Origin: Actinoalloteichus fjordicus
GTDB lineage: Bacteria > Actinomycetota > Actinomycetes > Mycobacteriales > Pseudonocardiaceae
Length of the DNA stretch: 64,000 nt
Direction: 5' to 3'
NCBI RefSeq assembly: GCF_001941625.1
Contig: NZ_CP016076.1
Location: 5,688,001-5,752,000 of the forward strand
Below are positions 43,443 to 51,967 of the stretch, piece by piece (the first letter of the stretch is position 1; every line of letters begins with the position of its first letter). Below the pieces are notes generated by a model that was not told the DNA's origin, did not search any database, and was given only the letters and a program-made list of their open reading frames with translations. A program made the position numbers and the translations under genes.

Positions 43443-43964
43443 GTGGAGCTGACCCCGTCCGAGCTGACCGTGCTCGGCCTGATCATCGAACGCCCGCAGC
43501 ACGGCTACGACCTGGAACGGGTCATCGAGCGGCGCGGTGTCCGGCAGTGGACGGACATCGGGTTCTCGTCGATCTACTACCTGCTCACCAAGCTGGAGGG
43601 CCGAGGGCTGGTCCACGTACCGGCGGCTCCCGTCGCGGCGAGGTCTCGCCGCGTCTTCCACGCCACCGGCGCAGGTCGAGAGGCGGCGGCACGCACCGCG
43701 CTCGCCCTCGTCACCGAGCTGCATCCCGTCCCGAGCCCGTTCCTGGTCGGCGTCGCCAACCTGCCGCTGCTCTCCGCGCCGGAGTACGCCCAGGCGTTGC
43801 GGGCGCGTCTCGCCCAGGTCGACGCCCGCATCACCGCCGTTCGGCAGGCCGAGCAGGCGCCGGTCCCCCTCGCGTCCCCGGCACGCGAGGTCTTCTCCTA
43901 CGCACTGAGCCTTCTCGAGGCAGAGAGGTCGTGGCTCGCCAGCCGAGTCGGAGGAACCCGATGA
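43443..43964 (+). CDS. PadR family transcriptional regulator
   Basis: Regulator of 173 aa. The winged helix reads PSELTVLGLIIERPQHGYDLERVIERRGVRQWTDIGFSSIYYLLTKLEGRGLVHVPAAPV. The C-terminal helical part (SPAREVFSYALSLLEAERSWLASRV) mediates dimerisation. The only in-frame start compatible with the family is GTG at 43443. It has no ribosome site and lies 6 bp after the operator/-10, so the mRNA is probably leaderless. The stop overlaps the next ATG (ATGA), coupling it to the GyrI-like gene. Confidence 0.9.
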   Translation: MELTPSELTVLGLIIERPQHGYDLERVIERRGVRQWTDIGFSSIYYLLTKLEGRGLVHVPAAPVAARSRRVFHATGAGREAAARTALALVTELHPVPSPFLVGVANLPLLSAPEYAQALRARLAQVDARITAVRQAEQAPVPLASPAREVFSYALSLLEAERSWLASRVGGTR

Positions 43965-44596
43965 CGAACAAGACTGACTTCACGAAGAGTCTCGACTCCT
44001 ACCAGGCGAAACGCGGCGAGTTCCGGATCGTGGCGGTACCAGACCTGCAGTACCTCATGATCGACGGGCACGGCGACCCGAACACCGCACCGGCGTTCGC
44101 CGAAGCGGTCGAGGCGCTCTACCCGGTGGCCTACAAGCTGAAGTTCGCCAGTAAGCGCGACCATGGACGGGACTACGTCGTCACCCCGCTGGAAGGCCTG
44201 TGGTGGGCGACGGACATGGACTCGTTCACGACGACGCGGGACAAGTCCCGCTGGGACTGGACCTTGATGATCATGACGCCGGACTGGATCGACCAGGACA
44301 TGTTCGCCGCCGCCGTGGCGCAGGTCGACAAGAAGAAACGACCGGCCCGGCTCGGCGAGATCCGACTGGAGACCCTGTCCGAGGGCCGGTGCGTGCAGAC
44401 GCTGCACGTGGGTTCGTTCGACGACGAGACCGAGCTGCTCACCAGGATGCATGACGAGTTCATCCCGGCCAACGGGCTGCGCATGGTCGCCAAGCATCAC
44501 GAGATCTACCTCAGCGACGCCCGCAGGGTCGCACCCGAGAAGCTGCGCACCATCCTCCGCCAGCCGGTCGTCGCCGCAGCCGTCTCGGACGAGTAG
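43961..44596 (+). CDS. GyrI-like small-molecule-binding domain protein
   Basis: Protein of 211 aa of the GyrI/SOUL-like effector-binding superfamily: VAVPDLQYLMIDGHGDPNTAPAFAEAVEALYPVAYKLKFASK and VQTLHVGSFDDETELLTRMHDEFIPANGLRMVAKHHEIYLSD. Stand-alone members bind amphipathic or aromatic compounds, and some hydrolyse cyclopropanoid toxins. A GGAGGAACCCG ribosome site lies inside the PadR gene, whose stop overlaps its ATG. The pair looks like a regulator plus drug-binding protein responding to the same compound. Confidence 0.88.
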   Translation: MTNKTDFTKSLDSYQAKRGEFRIVAVPDLQYLMIDGHGDPNTAPAFAEAVEALYPVAYKLKFASKRDHGRDYVVTPLEGLWWATDMDSFTTTRDKSRWDWTLMIMTPDWIDQDMFAAAVAQVDKKKRPARLGEIRLETLSEGRCVQTLHVGSFDDETELLTRMHDEFIPANGLRMVAKHHEIYLSDARRVAPEKLRTILRQPVVAAAVSDE

Positions 44597-44662
44597 CCGC
44601 TGGCTGCGCAGCAATGCCTCGCCGGTGAGCTGCGGCGGACCGGGCGATCACGGCGCACGGCT

Positions 44663-44689
44663 CGGGTGATCGGGCGTCCCGATCACCCG
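44663..44689. terminator. bidirectional terminator overlapping a stop codon
   Basis: Perfect 12-bp arms CGGGTGATCGGG and CCCGATCACCCG with a 3-nt loop lie between the convergent GyrI-like gene (+) and response regulator (-). The right arm includes the last two codons and stop of the response regulator (44683-44685), so coding and termination signals overlap. Confidence 0.8.
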
Positions 44690-45318
44690 TCGCCCCGCAC
44701 GGTCAGGTAGCCGCGGGAGAACGCGGTCGCCACCGCAGCAGCCCGGTCCTTGACACCGAGTTTCGCGTACACGTGCAGCAGGTGTGTCTTCACGGTCGCC
44801 TCGCTGATGAAGAGCTGCCGTGCCGCCTCGCGGTTCGTCGAGCCCTTGGCAATCAGCTCCAACACCGCCAGTTCGCGCTGCGACAGCAGCTCGGTGGCGG
44901 GCCTGCGCATCTGACCCATCAGCCGGGTCGCGACTGCGGGGGCCAGCGCCGCCTGTCCCCGCGCGGCCGCCTCCACCGCACGGAACAGCTCCTCCCTCGG
45001 CGCGTCCTTCAGCAGGTAGCCGGTGGCGCCCGCCTCGATGGCGGGCAGGACGTCGCTGTCGGTGTCGTAGGTGGTGAGCACGAGCACGCGGGCGGGCACA
45101 CCGCGCCGGGCCAGCTCCTTGATGGCGGCGACGCCGTCGACCCTCGGCATCCGCAGGTCCATCAGGATCACGTCGGGCTGGAGTCGTTCGCCTGCGGTGA
45201 CGGCCTCCGCGCCGTCGCAGGCCTCGCCGAGGACGCCGAAACGCGGATCGGCGCCGAACATGCCGCGCAGGCCGTCCCGCACCACCGGGTGGTCGTCGAC
45301 GATCAACAAAGAGATCAC
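44683..45318 (-). CDS. NarL/LuxR-type response regulator
   Basis: Two-domain DNA-binding response regulator of 211 aa. The receiver domain has acidic pocket IVDDHP, phospho-acceptor Asp in DVILMDLRMPRVDG, conserved Thr in LVLTTYDTDS and Lys in GYLLKDAP. The LuxR helix-turn-helix reads LSQRELAVLELIAKGSTNREAARQLFISEATVKTHLLHVYAKLGVKDRAAAV. GTG at 45318 overlaps the kinase stop as GTGA. It is the last gene of a four-gene operon with its kinase and an ABC exporter. Confidence 0.93.
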   Translation of the reverse strand: MISLLIVDDHPVVRDGLRGMFGADPRFGVLGEACDGAEAVTAGERLQPDVILMDLRMPRVDGVAAIKELARRGVPARVLVLTTYDTDSDVLPAIEAGATGYLLKDAPREELFRAVEAAARGQAALAPAVATRLMGQMRRPATELLSQRELAVLELIAKGSTNREAARQLFISEATVKTHLLHVYAKLGVKDRAAAVATAFSRGYLTVRGDG

Positions 45319-46595
45319 GAGCCGCACCCGGCCGGGATCGCAGGCACCGACGCCGAGATTGCGGTGCCGCCGCCGGGTTCCGACTCGATGTCGAGCCTGC
45401 CCGCGAGGCGTTGCACCCGCTGCCGCATGCCCGCGAGCCCGAACCCACCGCTCGCCGAACCGCCCGCAGGCCTGGCGTCGGGATCGAATCCCCTCCCGTC
45501 GTCGCGCACGTCCAGGGTCACCAGGTCCTCCATGTAAGACAGGGTCAGGCCGACGCGGCCCGCGTTCGCATGCTTGGCCACGTTGGCGAGCGCCTCCTGC
45601 GCGGCACGCAGCAGCGTCACCTCGACGTCGGCATGCATCGGCCGAGGGTCGCCGGTGGTGGTCAGCATCGCGTCGATGTCGTTGGCCTCCGACCAGCGGC
45701 GGGTCACGTCGCTGATCGCGTCCGCGAGCCGGGCGTCGGCGAGCAGCTCCGGCCCCACCGCGTGGACGGTCCGGCGGGCCTCGGTGAGACTCTCGCGAGC
45801 GAGATTCATCGCGTTCGTCATGTGACGGTTCAGCGTCGACGGCTCGTCCGTCGTCTGCTCGGCGGCCTGGAGCTGAGTGAGGATGCCCGCGAGACTCTGC
45901 GCCAGCGTGTCGTGGATCTCCCGTGCCATCCGCTGCCGTTCGTCGAGCACGCCTGCCTCCCGGGCCTGGACCAGCAGCTGAGCCTGCAGGCCCGCGTTCT
46001 CCTCCAGCGCCGCCGCCAGCTTGACGTTGGCCTCGTGCAGCTCGGCGAGCGCGCGCTGCTGCTGGTCGTTACGGCGATACCCCAGCTCGGCGAAGTGGAA
46101 GAACGACGAGGCCAGCACCAGCGTGATGCCGAAGAGCGCCGCCCACTCCCACCAGCCGTTGCCGTCGATCTCGGCGATGCCGCCCACGTACGACACGGCC
46201 GCGATCATCGCCGTGACGGTGACGCCGAGGTACCGCCAGCGGCCGTGCAGGAAGAGGAACGCATGAACGTAGCCGACGAAGGCGAAGATGCCGTACCACG
46301 GCGCGATCGCCGTCAGGCTGCCCGCGAGGACCGTCAACCCGGCGTAGTACAGGACCGTCGACGGGCCGTTCCGCCGCCCCCTCGCCTGCACCACGTCGAA
46401 CCAGACCAGCCAGAGCGCGGTGAGCAGCGCGAGGCCGAGCACGAGCGGCCCGGGTACCGGCTCACCCCAGACCGGTTGCAGCAACGTGACGACGGTGCTG
46501 GCCGCCAAGAGGAGGTACGGAAGGACGCTGATGACCACGATCTCCCGGCGTTCCTCCCGGTCGAACTCCGCACGCAGCTCGGCCTCGATGCTCAA
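45315..46595 (-). CDS. NarL-family sensor histidine kinase
   Basis: Membrane sensor kinase of 426 aa. The N-terminal half has about six hydrophobic spans with almost no extracellular loop, suggesting intramembrane sensing. A coiled segment precedes the HisKA_3 box MAREIHDTLAQSLAGILTQLQAAE, and the ATPase motifs are VRDDGRGFDPDA and GGFGLAGMRQRVQRL. The TTG start at 46595 is supported by GGGAGTAGG 4-10 nt upstream. It lies 4 bp after the ABC permease gene, so a signal linked to exporter function (cell-envelope stress or an antibiotic) is likely. Confidence 0.9.
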   Translation of the reverse strand: MSIEAELRAEFDREERREIVVISVLPYLLLAASTVVTLLQPVWGEPVPGPLVLGLALLTALWLVWFDVVQARGRRNGPSTVLYYAGLTVLAGSLTAIAPWYGIFAFVGYVHAFLFLHGRWRYLGVTVTAMIAAVSYVGGIAEIDGNGWWEWAALFGITLVLASSFFHFAELGYRRNDQQQRALAELHEANVKLAAALEENAGLQAQLLVQAREAGVLDERQRMAREIHDTLAQSLAGILTQLQAAEQTTDEPSTLNRHMTNAMNLARESLTEARRTVHAVGPELLADARLADAISDVTRRWSEANDIDAMLTTTGDPRPMHADVEVTLLRAAQEALANVAKHANAGRVGLTLSYMEDLVTLDVRDDGRGFDPDARPAGGSASGGFGLAGMRQRVQRLAGRLDIESEPGGGTAISASVPAIPAGCGS

Positions 46596-46599
46596 CGAC

Positions 46600-47340
46600 C
46601 TACTCCCAACGGAAATACCGCGCGGCCAGTCCGCCTGCCACGATCGTCCACCCCAGCATGACGACCACGTGCAACAGTTGCGGCCAGTGCCCTGCCGCGG
46701 CGTCCTGCAATGACTGCACGCCCGCCCCCAACGGGCTGAAGTCGCTGATCGTCCGCAGGAGGTCGTTCATCGAGTCGCGTGGCACCCACAGGCCTGCGAA
46801 GAAGGCGATCGGGAAGAACAGCACCAGCCCGATCGCGCTGGCGCTCGTGCTGCTCGGCGCCAGCGCGGCCACGAGCAGCCCCACCGCGAGCATCGCCAGC
46901 GCCGCCAGCAGATAGACCACCGGGTAGGCGAGCAGTTGCCTCGGCAGGTTCACCTCGAAAGCCACCCTGCCGACGGCGACCACGACCAGCATCGTCACCA
47001 CGGACATGATCGTGCACATCAGCAGGTGCGCGCCGAGCATCAGCGCGGGCTTGACCGGGGTGGTCCGCATGCGCCGCAGGACGCCCTTCTCCCGGTACGC
47101 GGCGAGCTGCTGGGGCAGGCTGACGAGTGCCAGGGTGGCGATCGCCAACGCGACGAGGATGGGCGTGTACACGTCGATCGGCCGCGCCCCGCCGAGATCG
47201 GCGGAGGCCTCGCGAAGCGACGGGATCGAGCCGAGGATGACGAGCAGGATCGGGGGGAAGCCGAGCACGAAGATCATGCTGATCGGCTCCCGGAAGAACA
47301 GTCTGGTCTCGGTGGCGGTGAGTCGGAGCAGGGGCGGCAT
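46600..47340 (-). CDS. ABC-2 type transporter permease
   Basis: Membrane component of 246 aa with six hydrophobic segments (MIFVLGFPPILLVILGS; ILVALAIATLALVSLP; LLMCTIMSVVTMLVVVAVG; VVYLLAALAMLAVGLLVAALAP; IGLVLFFPIAFFAGLWVPRDSMNDLL), as in DrrB-like exporters. ATG at 47340 has GAGGAG 6 nt upstream; an ATG at 47358 would overlap both that site and the ATPase gene. It works with the ATPase gene just upstream. Confidence 0.9.
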   Translation of the reverse strand: MPPLLRLTATETRLFFREPISMIFVLGFPPILLVILGSIPSLREASADLGGARPIDVYTPILVALAIATLALVSLPQQLAAYREKGVLRRMRTTPVKPALMLGAHLLMCTIMSVVTMLVVVAVGRVAFEVNLPRQLLAYPVVYLLAALAMLAVGLLVAALAPSSTSASAIGLVLFFPIAFFAGLWVPRDSMNDLLRTISDFSPLGAGVQSLQDAAAGHWPQLLHVVVMLGWTIVAGGLAARYFRWE

Positions 47341-47350
47341 TGCGGTCTCC

Positions 47351-48259
47351 TCAGACATCGACGGGGTGGCCGGTGAGCGCGACGAACGCGTCGTCCAGCG
47401 AGGCCTGCTCGACGCGGAGGTCGGCGGCGATGACCTGGTGCCGGGCGAGCACGGTGGTCACGGCGTGCAGCAGGTTCCCGCTGCCGGTCACGACGAGCTG
47501 CCCGCCCGCCCGCTCGACCGACGCGACCTCCGGCAACGCGGTCAGCACGGCGTGATCCAGCGGCACGGACGGTCGGAAGCGAATCCGCTGCCGGTCGTTG
47601 ACCCTGGAGACCAGTCCGGCCGGGGTGTCGAGCGCGACGAGACGGCCCGCGTCGATCACGGCCAGCCGGTCGCAGAGCCGCTCCGCCTCCTCCATGAAGT
47701 GTGTGACCAGCAGGACCGTCACGCCCCGGTCGCGGATGCCCTCGATGAGGTCCCACGTGTCGCGGCGGGCCTGCGGGTCGAGACCGGTGGTGAGCTCGTC
47801 GAGCACCGTCACCTTCGGACCGCCGATCATCGCGAGCGCGATCGACAGCCGCTGCTTCTGCCCGCCGGAGAGCCGACGGAACTGCGTGTCCAGTCGGTCG
47901 GTGAGCCGCAGCGCCTCGATCAGTTCGCGCCAGTCGACGGGGGCGCGGTAGAAGGAGCTGTACAGCTCCATCGCCTCGCCCACCTTGAGCTTGGCGGGCA
48001 GCTCGCTCTCCTGGAGCTGCACGCCGAGCAGCTGCCGCAGCTCACCGGTGTCCCGTCTCGGGTCGATGCCGCAGACCCGGACGCCCCCGCCGTCGGGGGT
48101 GCGCAGGCCCTCGATGCACTCGACCGTGGTGGTCTTGCCCGCCCCGTTGGGCCCCAGAATCCCGAATATCTCGCTCTGCTCGACGGTGAAGCTGACGCCC
48201 TTGACCGTGGTGTGATCGCCGTAGCGCTTGACGAGGTCGGTCACCTCGATGATTGCCAT
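47351..48259 (-). CDS. ABC transporter ATP-binding protein (DrrA/CcmA-like)
   Basis: ATPase of 302 aa. Walker A is GPNGAGKTTT, the ABC signature LSGGQKQRLSIA, Walker B KVTVLDELTTGLD, H-loop VLLVTHFMEEAERLCDRL. The last 80 residues form the accessory domain usual in drug/lipid exporters. It is the first gene of the operon ATPase, permease, kinase, regulator, an arrangement seen for efflux systems that regulate themselves. Confidence 0.93.
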   Translation of the reverse strand: MAIIEVTDLVKRYGDHTTVKGVSFTVEQSEIFGILGPNGAGKTTTVECIEGLRTPDGGGVRVCGIDPRRDTGELRQLLGVQLQESELPAKLKVGEAMELYSSFYRAPVDWRELIEALRLTDRLDTQFRRLSGGQKQRLSIALAMIGGPKVTVLDELTTGLDPQARRDTWDLIEGIRDRGVTVLLVTHFMEEAERLCDRLAVIDAGRLVALDTPAGLVSRVNDRQRIRFRPSVPLDHAVLTALPEVASVERAGGQLVVTGSGNLLHAVTTVLARHQVIAADLRVEQASLDDAFVALTGHPVDV

Positions 48260-48324
48260 ACGTCGAAGCGTGCCGCCTGCCCGCGATGCGTCACATCGAC
48301 TGCGCGGTCAGGCCGATGCCGGGT

Positions 48325-48348
48325 TCGGTGGATGCCGCCATCCACCGA
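48325..48348 (-). terminator. hairpin downstream of the saccharopine-dehydrogenase-like gene
   Basis: Ten-bp arms TCGGTGGATG and CATCCACCGA with a 4-nt loop lie 160 bp after the stop of the gene at 48509 and 66 bp upstream of the ABC ATPase start, all on the minus strand. It probably separates the two units. Confidence 0.5.
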
Positions 48349-48508
48349 TCGGTTGGTGCCGGGGTCGGCAAGGCGGGCAGGGGTCGAGGTCGCGCCGGGG
48401 GCCGTCTGCCTGCTCGAGACGTCGCGGCCTGCCCCGACCGATGTCGATGCGCGTGCAGGCGAGCGCCGCCTGCACGCACCGCGCGCCATGCCGCGTCACT
48501 CGCCGTGC

Positions 48509-49564
48509 TCAGCCTCGGGGCAGGTCGACCGTGACGTGCGCGGCCAGCGCGCGCAGGAAGTCGGGTGCGTCGAAGAGCCTGCCCGCCGAGGCGACGCCCG
48601 TCGTGCGAGTCCGCCCGGAGAGGATGCGGTCGACCGCCTCCACCGCCAGCGGGGCAGTGACGGCGTAGATGTCCTGCCCCCGCGCGGCCGCCCGTCGCCG
48701 GGTGTCGCCGGAGCGGACGATCACGTCGACGAGGAAGGTCTGGGCGGATCGACCCCGCTCGTCGACGGGGACCGGGCCGGCCGGGTCTGGCACCGACAGG
48801 TCCTTCGCCGCGTCGACGGCCATGTACGTGCGCACCTCGGGGACCGACAGATGGCTGGGGATGGTGACGACGTCGGTCATCGTGAACCCGCCGAGAACGG
48901 GCCGCACCCCGAGCGGAGCGGGGAAGTCCCAGTCCAGGACCGGCGACGCGTCGTCGTGGTAGGCCAGTTCGCCTGCGGTGTAGCGGACGCCCCTGCCGTT
49001 GCGCCGCTCCCGCGAGACCCTGCCTGCCGCGAGGGTCCCGGCAGTGGGATGCCAGCTGCTCAGGCCGTAGGCGACGTGCACCTCGTCGGCGGCCGTCCAG
49101 TCGCCCATCGCCGTGGTGGCCAACAGATCGCCGAGACCGCCGTAGAAGGCCATCGCGGGGAGCACGACGGTGCCCGCCTCGCGGGCCCGGTCTCCGAAGT
49201 GCGCGAACGCGTCGATGTTGGCCTCGATCTCGGCCGACACGTCCACATACGGGATGCCCGCGCGCAGGGCGGCCTCGATCACCTGGGCAGCGGTGGCGGC
49301 GAAGGGCCCGGCAGCGTTGATCACCGCTGCCGCTCCGGCGAGCGCGCGATCGAGCGCGGCCGAGTCGTCGACGGACGCCTGCCGAGCGTCGAGTCCGGGG
49401 TGTTCCGCTGCCAGCGCATGCAGCCGCTCCGCGTCACGTCCCGCCAGGAGCGGGACGAACCCTCGCTCGCGCAGCTCGGCCACCACGAACCGTCCGGTGT
49501 GCCCGTAGGCGCCGAACACCGCGACCGTGTGACCCGATTCCCGCTGTTCCGCGGTCATGCTCAT
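48509..49564 (-). CDS. saccharopine dehydrogenase-like NAD(P)-binding protein
   Basis: Oxidoreductase-like protein of 351 aa. The Rossmann motif is VAVFGAYGHTGRFVVAELRERG, followed by GRDAERLHALA and VINAAGPFAATAAQVIEAALRAGIPYVDVSAE, a pattern shared with saccharopine dehydrogenase-like and trans-acting enoyl reductase-like proteins. It is unlikely to be a lysine-pathway enzyme; the substrate is unknown. ATG at 49564 (MSMTAEQ) is chosen; GTG at 49573 and ATG at 49558 are alternatives. It is divergent from the AraC-type gene, its likely regulator. Confidence 0.82.
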   Translation of the reverse strand: MSMTAEQRESGHTVAVFGAYGHTGRFVVAELRERGFVPLLAGRDAERLHALAAEHPGLDARQASVDDSAALDRALAGAAAVINAAGPFAATAAQVIEAALRAGIPYVDVSAEIEANIDAFAHFGDRAREAGTVVLPAMAFYGGLGDLLATTAMGDWTAADEVHVAYGLSSWHPTAGTLAAGRVSRERRNGRGVRYTAGELAYHDDASPVLDWDFPAPLGVRPVLGGFTMTDVVTIPSHLSVPEVRTYMAVDAAKDLSVPDPAGPVPVDERGRSAQTFLVDVIVRSGDTRRRAAARGQDIYAVTAPLAVEAVDRILSGRTRTTGVASAGRLFDAPDFLRALAAHVTVDLPRG

Positions 49565-49644
49565 GTGATCCACGGTGAGAATCGTGGCCGAGGGGAGCAG
49601 GCGCCACGAGTGTCTTGAACGCCGTCATGCGTACAGTTTCGGAC

Positions 49645-50580
49645 ATGAGCACGATCGCGGTGGCCGTTGCCGACGGGATGCGGCACTTCGAGCTGTCGGT
49701 GGCGTACGAGATCTTCGGCGCCGACCGGACAGGGCAGGCCGACGCCTGGTACGACCTCGTGATCTGCGGCTCGGGCCCAGTGCGGCTCGGCCGGTTCCGG
49801 CTGGAGCCGGACGGCGGGCTCGACCGGTTGGCCTGCGCGGACACGGTGATCGTTCCCGCACTGGCCGACGCCGACGAGCCGCCGCCCGCCGACCTCGTCG
49901 ACGCGGTGCGCACGGCCCACGAGGCGGGCGCGCGAACGGTCTCGCTGTGCACGGGGGCGTTCGTGCTGGCCGCCGCAGGCCTGCTGGACGGCAGGCGCGC
50001 CACCACGCACTGGGCCCACGCCGGGGCGCTCGCCGCCCGCCATCCCCGCGTGACAGTCGACCCGGACGTGCTCTACGTCGACGACGGCAGCGTCCTCACC
50101 TCGGCGGGCAAGGCCGCAGCGGTGGACCTGTGCCTGCATCTGGTCCGCTCCGACCACGGCTCGGCGGTCGCCAACACGATCGCCCGCAGCCTGGTCGTGC
50201 CGCCGCACCGGACCGGCGGCCAGGCCCAGTTCGTCACCGCCCCGGTGCCGGCCCGAGACACGCACCCGCTCGCCCGGCTCCTCCCCTGGGCGGCACAACG
50301 GCTGGAGCATCCGCTGACCGTCGCGGATCTCGCCCGCCAGGCGAACATGAGCTCACGCAACCTCGGTCGCCATTTCCGATCCGCGACCGGCACCACCCCG
50401 CTGCACTGGCTGTCGACGCAACGAATCCGCCGCGCCCAGGAACTGCTGGAAACCACCGACGACGGCATCGACGCCGTCGCAGCGGCGGTGGGCATGGGCA
50501 CGGCGGCCACCTTGCGCAGGCATTTCCACCGCACGGTGGGCGTGCCGCCGGACGCCTACCGCCGCACCTTTCGCAGCTAG
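49645..50580 (+). CDS. GlxA-type AraC regulator with DJ-1/PfpI domain
   Basis: Regulator of 311 aa. Residues 1-170 form a DJ-1/PfpI-like domain (IAVAVADGMRHFELSVAYEIFG; VIVPALADADE; VSLCTGAFVLAAAGLLDGRRATTHWAHA) with the Cys of the nucleophile-elbow position. The C-terminus has two AraC helix-turn-helices (TVADLARQANMSSRNLGRHFRSATGTTPLHWLSTQRIRRAQELLE and GMGTAATLRRHFHRTVGVPPDAYRRTF). ATG at 49645 is the best family start, though without a clear ribosome site. It is divergent from the saccharopine-dehydrogenase-like gene. Confidence 0.9.
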   Translation: MSTIAVAVADGMRHFELSVAYEIFGADRTGQADAWYDLVICGSGPVRLGRFRLEPDGGLDRLACADTVIVPALADADEPPPADLVDAVRTAHEAGARTVSLCTGAFVLAAAGLLDGRRATTHWAHAGALAARHPRVTVDPDVLYVDDGSVLTSAGKAAAVDLCLHLVRSDHGSAVANTIARSLVVPPHRTGGQAQFVTAPVPARDTHPLARLLPWAAQRLEHPLTVADLARQANMSSRNLGRHFRSATGTTPLHWLSTQRIRRAQELLETTDDGIDAVAAAVGMGTAATLRRHFHRTVGVPPDAYRRTFRS

Positions 50581-51043
50581 GTCGCCACCCGCGAGATCCG
50601 CCCCGCGGCGATGCTCGCCGAGCGCAGCCGGCTCGTCAGCCGCGCGGCAGGCTCGGCGCCGATCACCTCGGGGATCACGCCGCGTCAGCCGCCTGCCGGC
50701 GGGCGCTTCTTCCGCGCCGCCGGACGTCACCGGGCGCGTCAGGTCTCACCGGACCGGACGTCAGCAGCCTGCCCGAACCGCCCGACAGCCCGAACTGCCC
50801 GAGCCGCTCGGCTGCCCCGCGATACTGCGCAGGCGTCGCCGTCGGATGCCTCGCCGGTCGTGGCGCGGTTCGGTGCCGGACCTGCTTCCGAGTCCGCCCC
50901 GCACCGCAGGCTGGTCGTCGCGGGTCGGCACCGAGTTCACGAACCGCACCCCGCCGGGATCACCGGCATCGACGCGGAGAGGTCAGCACCGCCGTCAGGT
51001 GCAGGCTCGGCGGCGAGTCCGCCCGCGAACCACAAATCACGAA
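50581..51043. other. intergenic region between convergent genes, no gene recognised
   Basis: About 460 bp after the AraC-type gene. A frame continuing past the AraC stop is Arg/Pro/Ala-rich and lacks domains. I see no strong terminator hairpin. Confidence 0.45.
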
Positions 51044-51865
51044 TCACAAGGCGAATCGTTGAAGCCCGGTGACGCGGAGAAGTTCCAGCGCCGATGCCGT
51101 CGCCGTGCCGGGTGCAGCCGAGTAGATGAGGACGGTCTGATCACCCTCGGGCTCCCGGAGCACGTCGACGTCCAGGGTCAGCATGCCGACTTCTGGATGC
51201 ACGCGGGTCACGCAGGCGGCGCGCAGCCGCCCGGAGCGGCCCGCTCGCCACAGACTGTCGAAGCGGGCGCTCCCGCCACGCAGGTCGGCCACGAGTCTCG
51301 CGAGGTCGGGATCATCGGGGTAGCGGGCCTGCGCCGTCCGCAGGCAGCCGACGCAGTCGGCGGCCGCCGAGGTCTCCGTATCGGGATTCGGGCCGAGAAA
51401 CCGCTGCCAGATGAGATTGCGTCGCGCGGTGGGCAACTCGGAGAAGTCGCCGAGCAGGGCGGCGCCGAGCGGGTTCCAGGCGAGCACATCGGACTTGGCC
51501 GACAGCACGAGGGCGGGCAGGTCGGACATCCGGTCGAGCAGGCGCAGCACGCTCGGCCGGACCAGCATCGGAATCCGGCCTGCCTGCGGCGGTTCCGCGC
51601 CCGCGAGCCGGAACATCATGTCGCGGTCATCGTCGCCGAGCCGCAGCGCCCTCGCCAGCGCGCCGAGTACCTGCGTCGACGGTCTCGGCCCCCGGCCCTG
51701 CTCGAGCCGGATCACATAGTCGACGCCCAGACCCGCCAGCTGGGCGACCTCCTCCCGACGGAGCCCGGGGACCTGCCTGCGCAGGCCGGTGGGCAGGCCG
51801 ACGTCGGCGGGTCTGACTCGTGATCGCGCAGTGCGCAGCACCGCGGCCAGTTCGGCTCTGTCCAC
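51044..51865 (-). CDS. XRE family regulator with MmyB-like ligand domain
   Basis: Regulator of 273 aa. The N-terminal Xre helix-turn-helix reads LRRQVPGLRREEVAQLAGLGVDYVIRLEQGRGPRPSTQVLGALARAL. The rest is the MmyB-like, PAS-related domain (DLPALVLSAKSDVLAWNPLGAALLGDF...RNLIWQRFLGP), thought to bind fatty acids or other hydrophobic ligands. The start is GTG at 51865 (VDRAELAAVL). It is divergent from an SDR gene; this regulator-SDR pairing recurs widely in actinobacteria. Confidence 0.92.
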   Translation of the reverse strand: MDRAELAAVLRTARSRVRPADVGLPTGLRRQVPGLRREEVAQLAGLGVDYVIRLEQGRGPRPSTQVLGALARALRLGDDDRDMMFRLAGAEPPQAGRIPMLVRPSVLRLLDRMSDLPALVLSAKSDVLAWNPLGAALLGDFSELPTARRNLIWQRFLGPNPDTETSAAADCVGCLRTAQARYPDDPDLARLVADLRGGSARFDSLWRAGRSGRLRAACVTRVHPEVGMLTLDVDVLREPEGDQTVLIYSAAPGTATASALELLRVTGLQRFAL

Positions 51866-51967
51866 GCACCCATCGTGCCGGCGGAGCGGCCCGTTCGGGG
51901 TGGTACCGGCGGTCCCAGGCCACCTCGGTCCTGGCGTCGGCGCCTCATCATCGGCGACGCTGGCAGC

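Noticed and set aside
48509-49564. Lysine-pathway saccharopine dehydrogenase
   Set aside because: Only the NAD(P)-binding half matches clearly and the context gives no lysine metabolism, so a specific name was avoided.
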